Assembly (NCBI GenBank): GCA_003454665.1
Contig: DMKB01000174.1
Location: 5,718 to 12,184 of the forward strand
Direction of reading: 5' to 3'
Source: Nitrospiraceae bacterium
GTDB taxonomy: Bacteria; Nitrospirota; UBA9217
Length of the DNA stretch: 6,467 bases
Positions 6,313 through 6,467 of this stretch are shown here, piece by piece. A program made the position numbers and the translations under genes. The notes beneath the pieces were generated by a model. The model worked only from the letters and a program-made list of their open reading frames with translations, did no database searches and had not been told where the DNA came from. Numbering within the stretch: the stretch's first letter is position 1; each line of letters opens with the position of its first letter.

Positions 6313-6467
6313 GTGCCGCACCGCTCAGGGGAAAGAGGGTGCACCAGCACCGTTCTCAGGGCGGGAGCGTTCGTTCTTCTCGCCGCTATCTTCGTGTGCC
6401 CGACACCGGCGATCGCGGCAGACGTGATGTCCCTGGAGGCCGGCATCGGTGTCCATCATTCCGGCAA
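6313..6467 (+). CDS. N-terminal part of an exported protein of unknown function
   Basis: An open frame starts at a GTG one base after the yidC stop and runs off the right edge (51 complete codons). It encodes a short arginine-containing start, a hydrophobic core (AGAFVLLAAIFV, about residues 17-28), and a likely signal peptidase site after PAIA. The first mature residues are ADVMSLEAGIGVHHSG. This is a textbook Sec signal peptide. The mature start faintly recalls outer-membrane beta-barrels such as PagL-type lipid A deacylases (ADxxSLExGxG), but too little is present to assign a family. There is no good ribosome binding site, so translation may be coupled to yidC. The GTG is the earliest candidate start after the yidC stop, and another start could be used. 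Incomplete at the window edge. Confidence 0.5.
   Translation, partial: MPHRSGERGCTSTVLRAGAFVLLAAIFVCPTPAIAADVMSLEAGIGVHHSG

Noticed and set aside
4677..6446. A 589-codon open frame on the minus strand opposite yidC
   Set aside because: It is exactly opposite a complete, well-conserved yidC. Its product is rich in His, Arg and Gln with no family resemblance and no ribosome binding site. It is explained by the base composition of yidC codons.
6339..6467. A GTG-initiated frame in a second phase after yidC, preceded by a purine-rich GGGGAAAGAGG
   Set aside because: The product is dominated by Arg, Ser and Gly with no protein-like pattern, whereas the overlapping frame gives a clean signal peptide.

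Overview
The window looks like chromosomal backbone DNA from a Gram-negative bacterium. The evidence is a YidC with the large periplasmic domain found in Gram-negatives, a periplasmic di-heme cytochrome, and an exported protein start at the right edge. A manganese-type pyrophosphatase with CBS and DRTGG domains, next to a MauG/CcpA-type cytochrome, is the kind of gene content seen in anaerobic or microaerophilic lineages such as Desulfobacterota or Nitrospirota. That placement is an inference and no marker here settles it.

Layout. Positions 1-157 hold no gene I can support. Positions 158-276 are a degenerate tandem array with a strict 7-base period that runs into the stop codon of the first gene. 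On the minus strand, 1936-275 encodes a family II inorganic pyrophosphatase with an internal CBS-DRTGG-CBS regulatory insert, driven by a good sigma-70 promoter (2000-1973). Upstream of it on the same strand, 3384-2122 encodes an exported di-heme peroxidase of the MauG/CcpA family. That gene has a strong ribosome binding site, a candidate promoter about 230 bases upstream, and a clear intrinsic terminator (2095-2061), so it appears to be transcribed alone.

A gene-poor stretch (3397-3860) separates this from the plus-strand cluster rpmH-rnpA-yidD-yidC. The cluster has its own sigma-70 promoter at 3825-3854. The genes are tightly packed: rpmH and rnpA are 21 bases apart and in the same frame, rnpA and yidD overlap by GTGA, and yidD and yidC are 13 bases apart. 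They supply ribosomal protein L34, the protein subunit of RNase P, and two factors for membrane protein insertion. One base after yidC a signal-peptide-bearing frame begins and runs off the window, where jag or mnmE would be more usual.

I see no CRISPR array, transposon, defence system or tRNA/rRNA gene. The genes are ordinary families. The observations most worth a second look are the 7-base array, a probable Met-to-Tyr haem ligand change in the peroxidase, the unusual peroxidase leader, and the exported protein following yidC.
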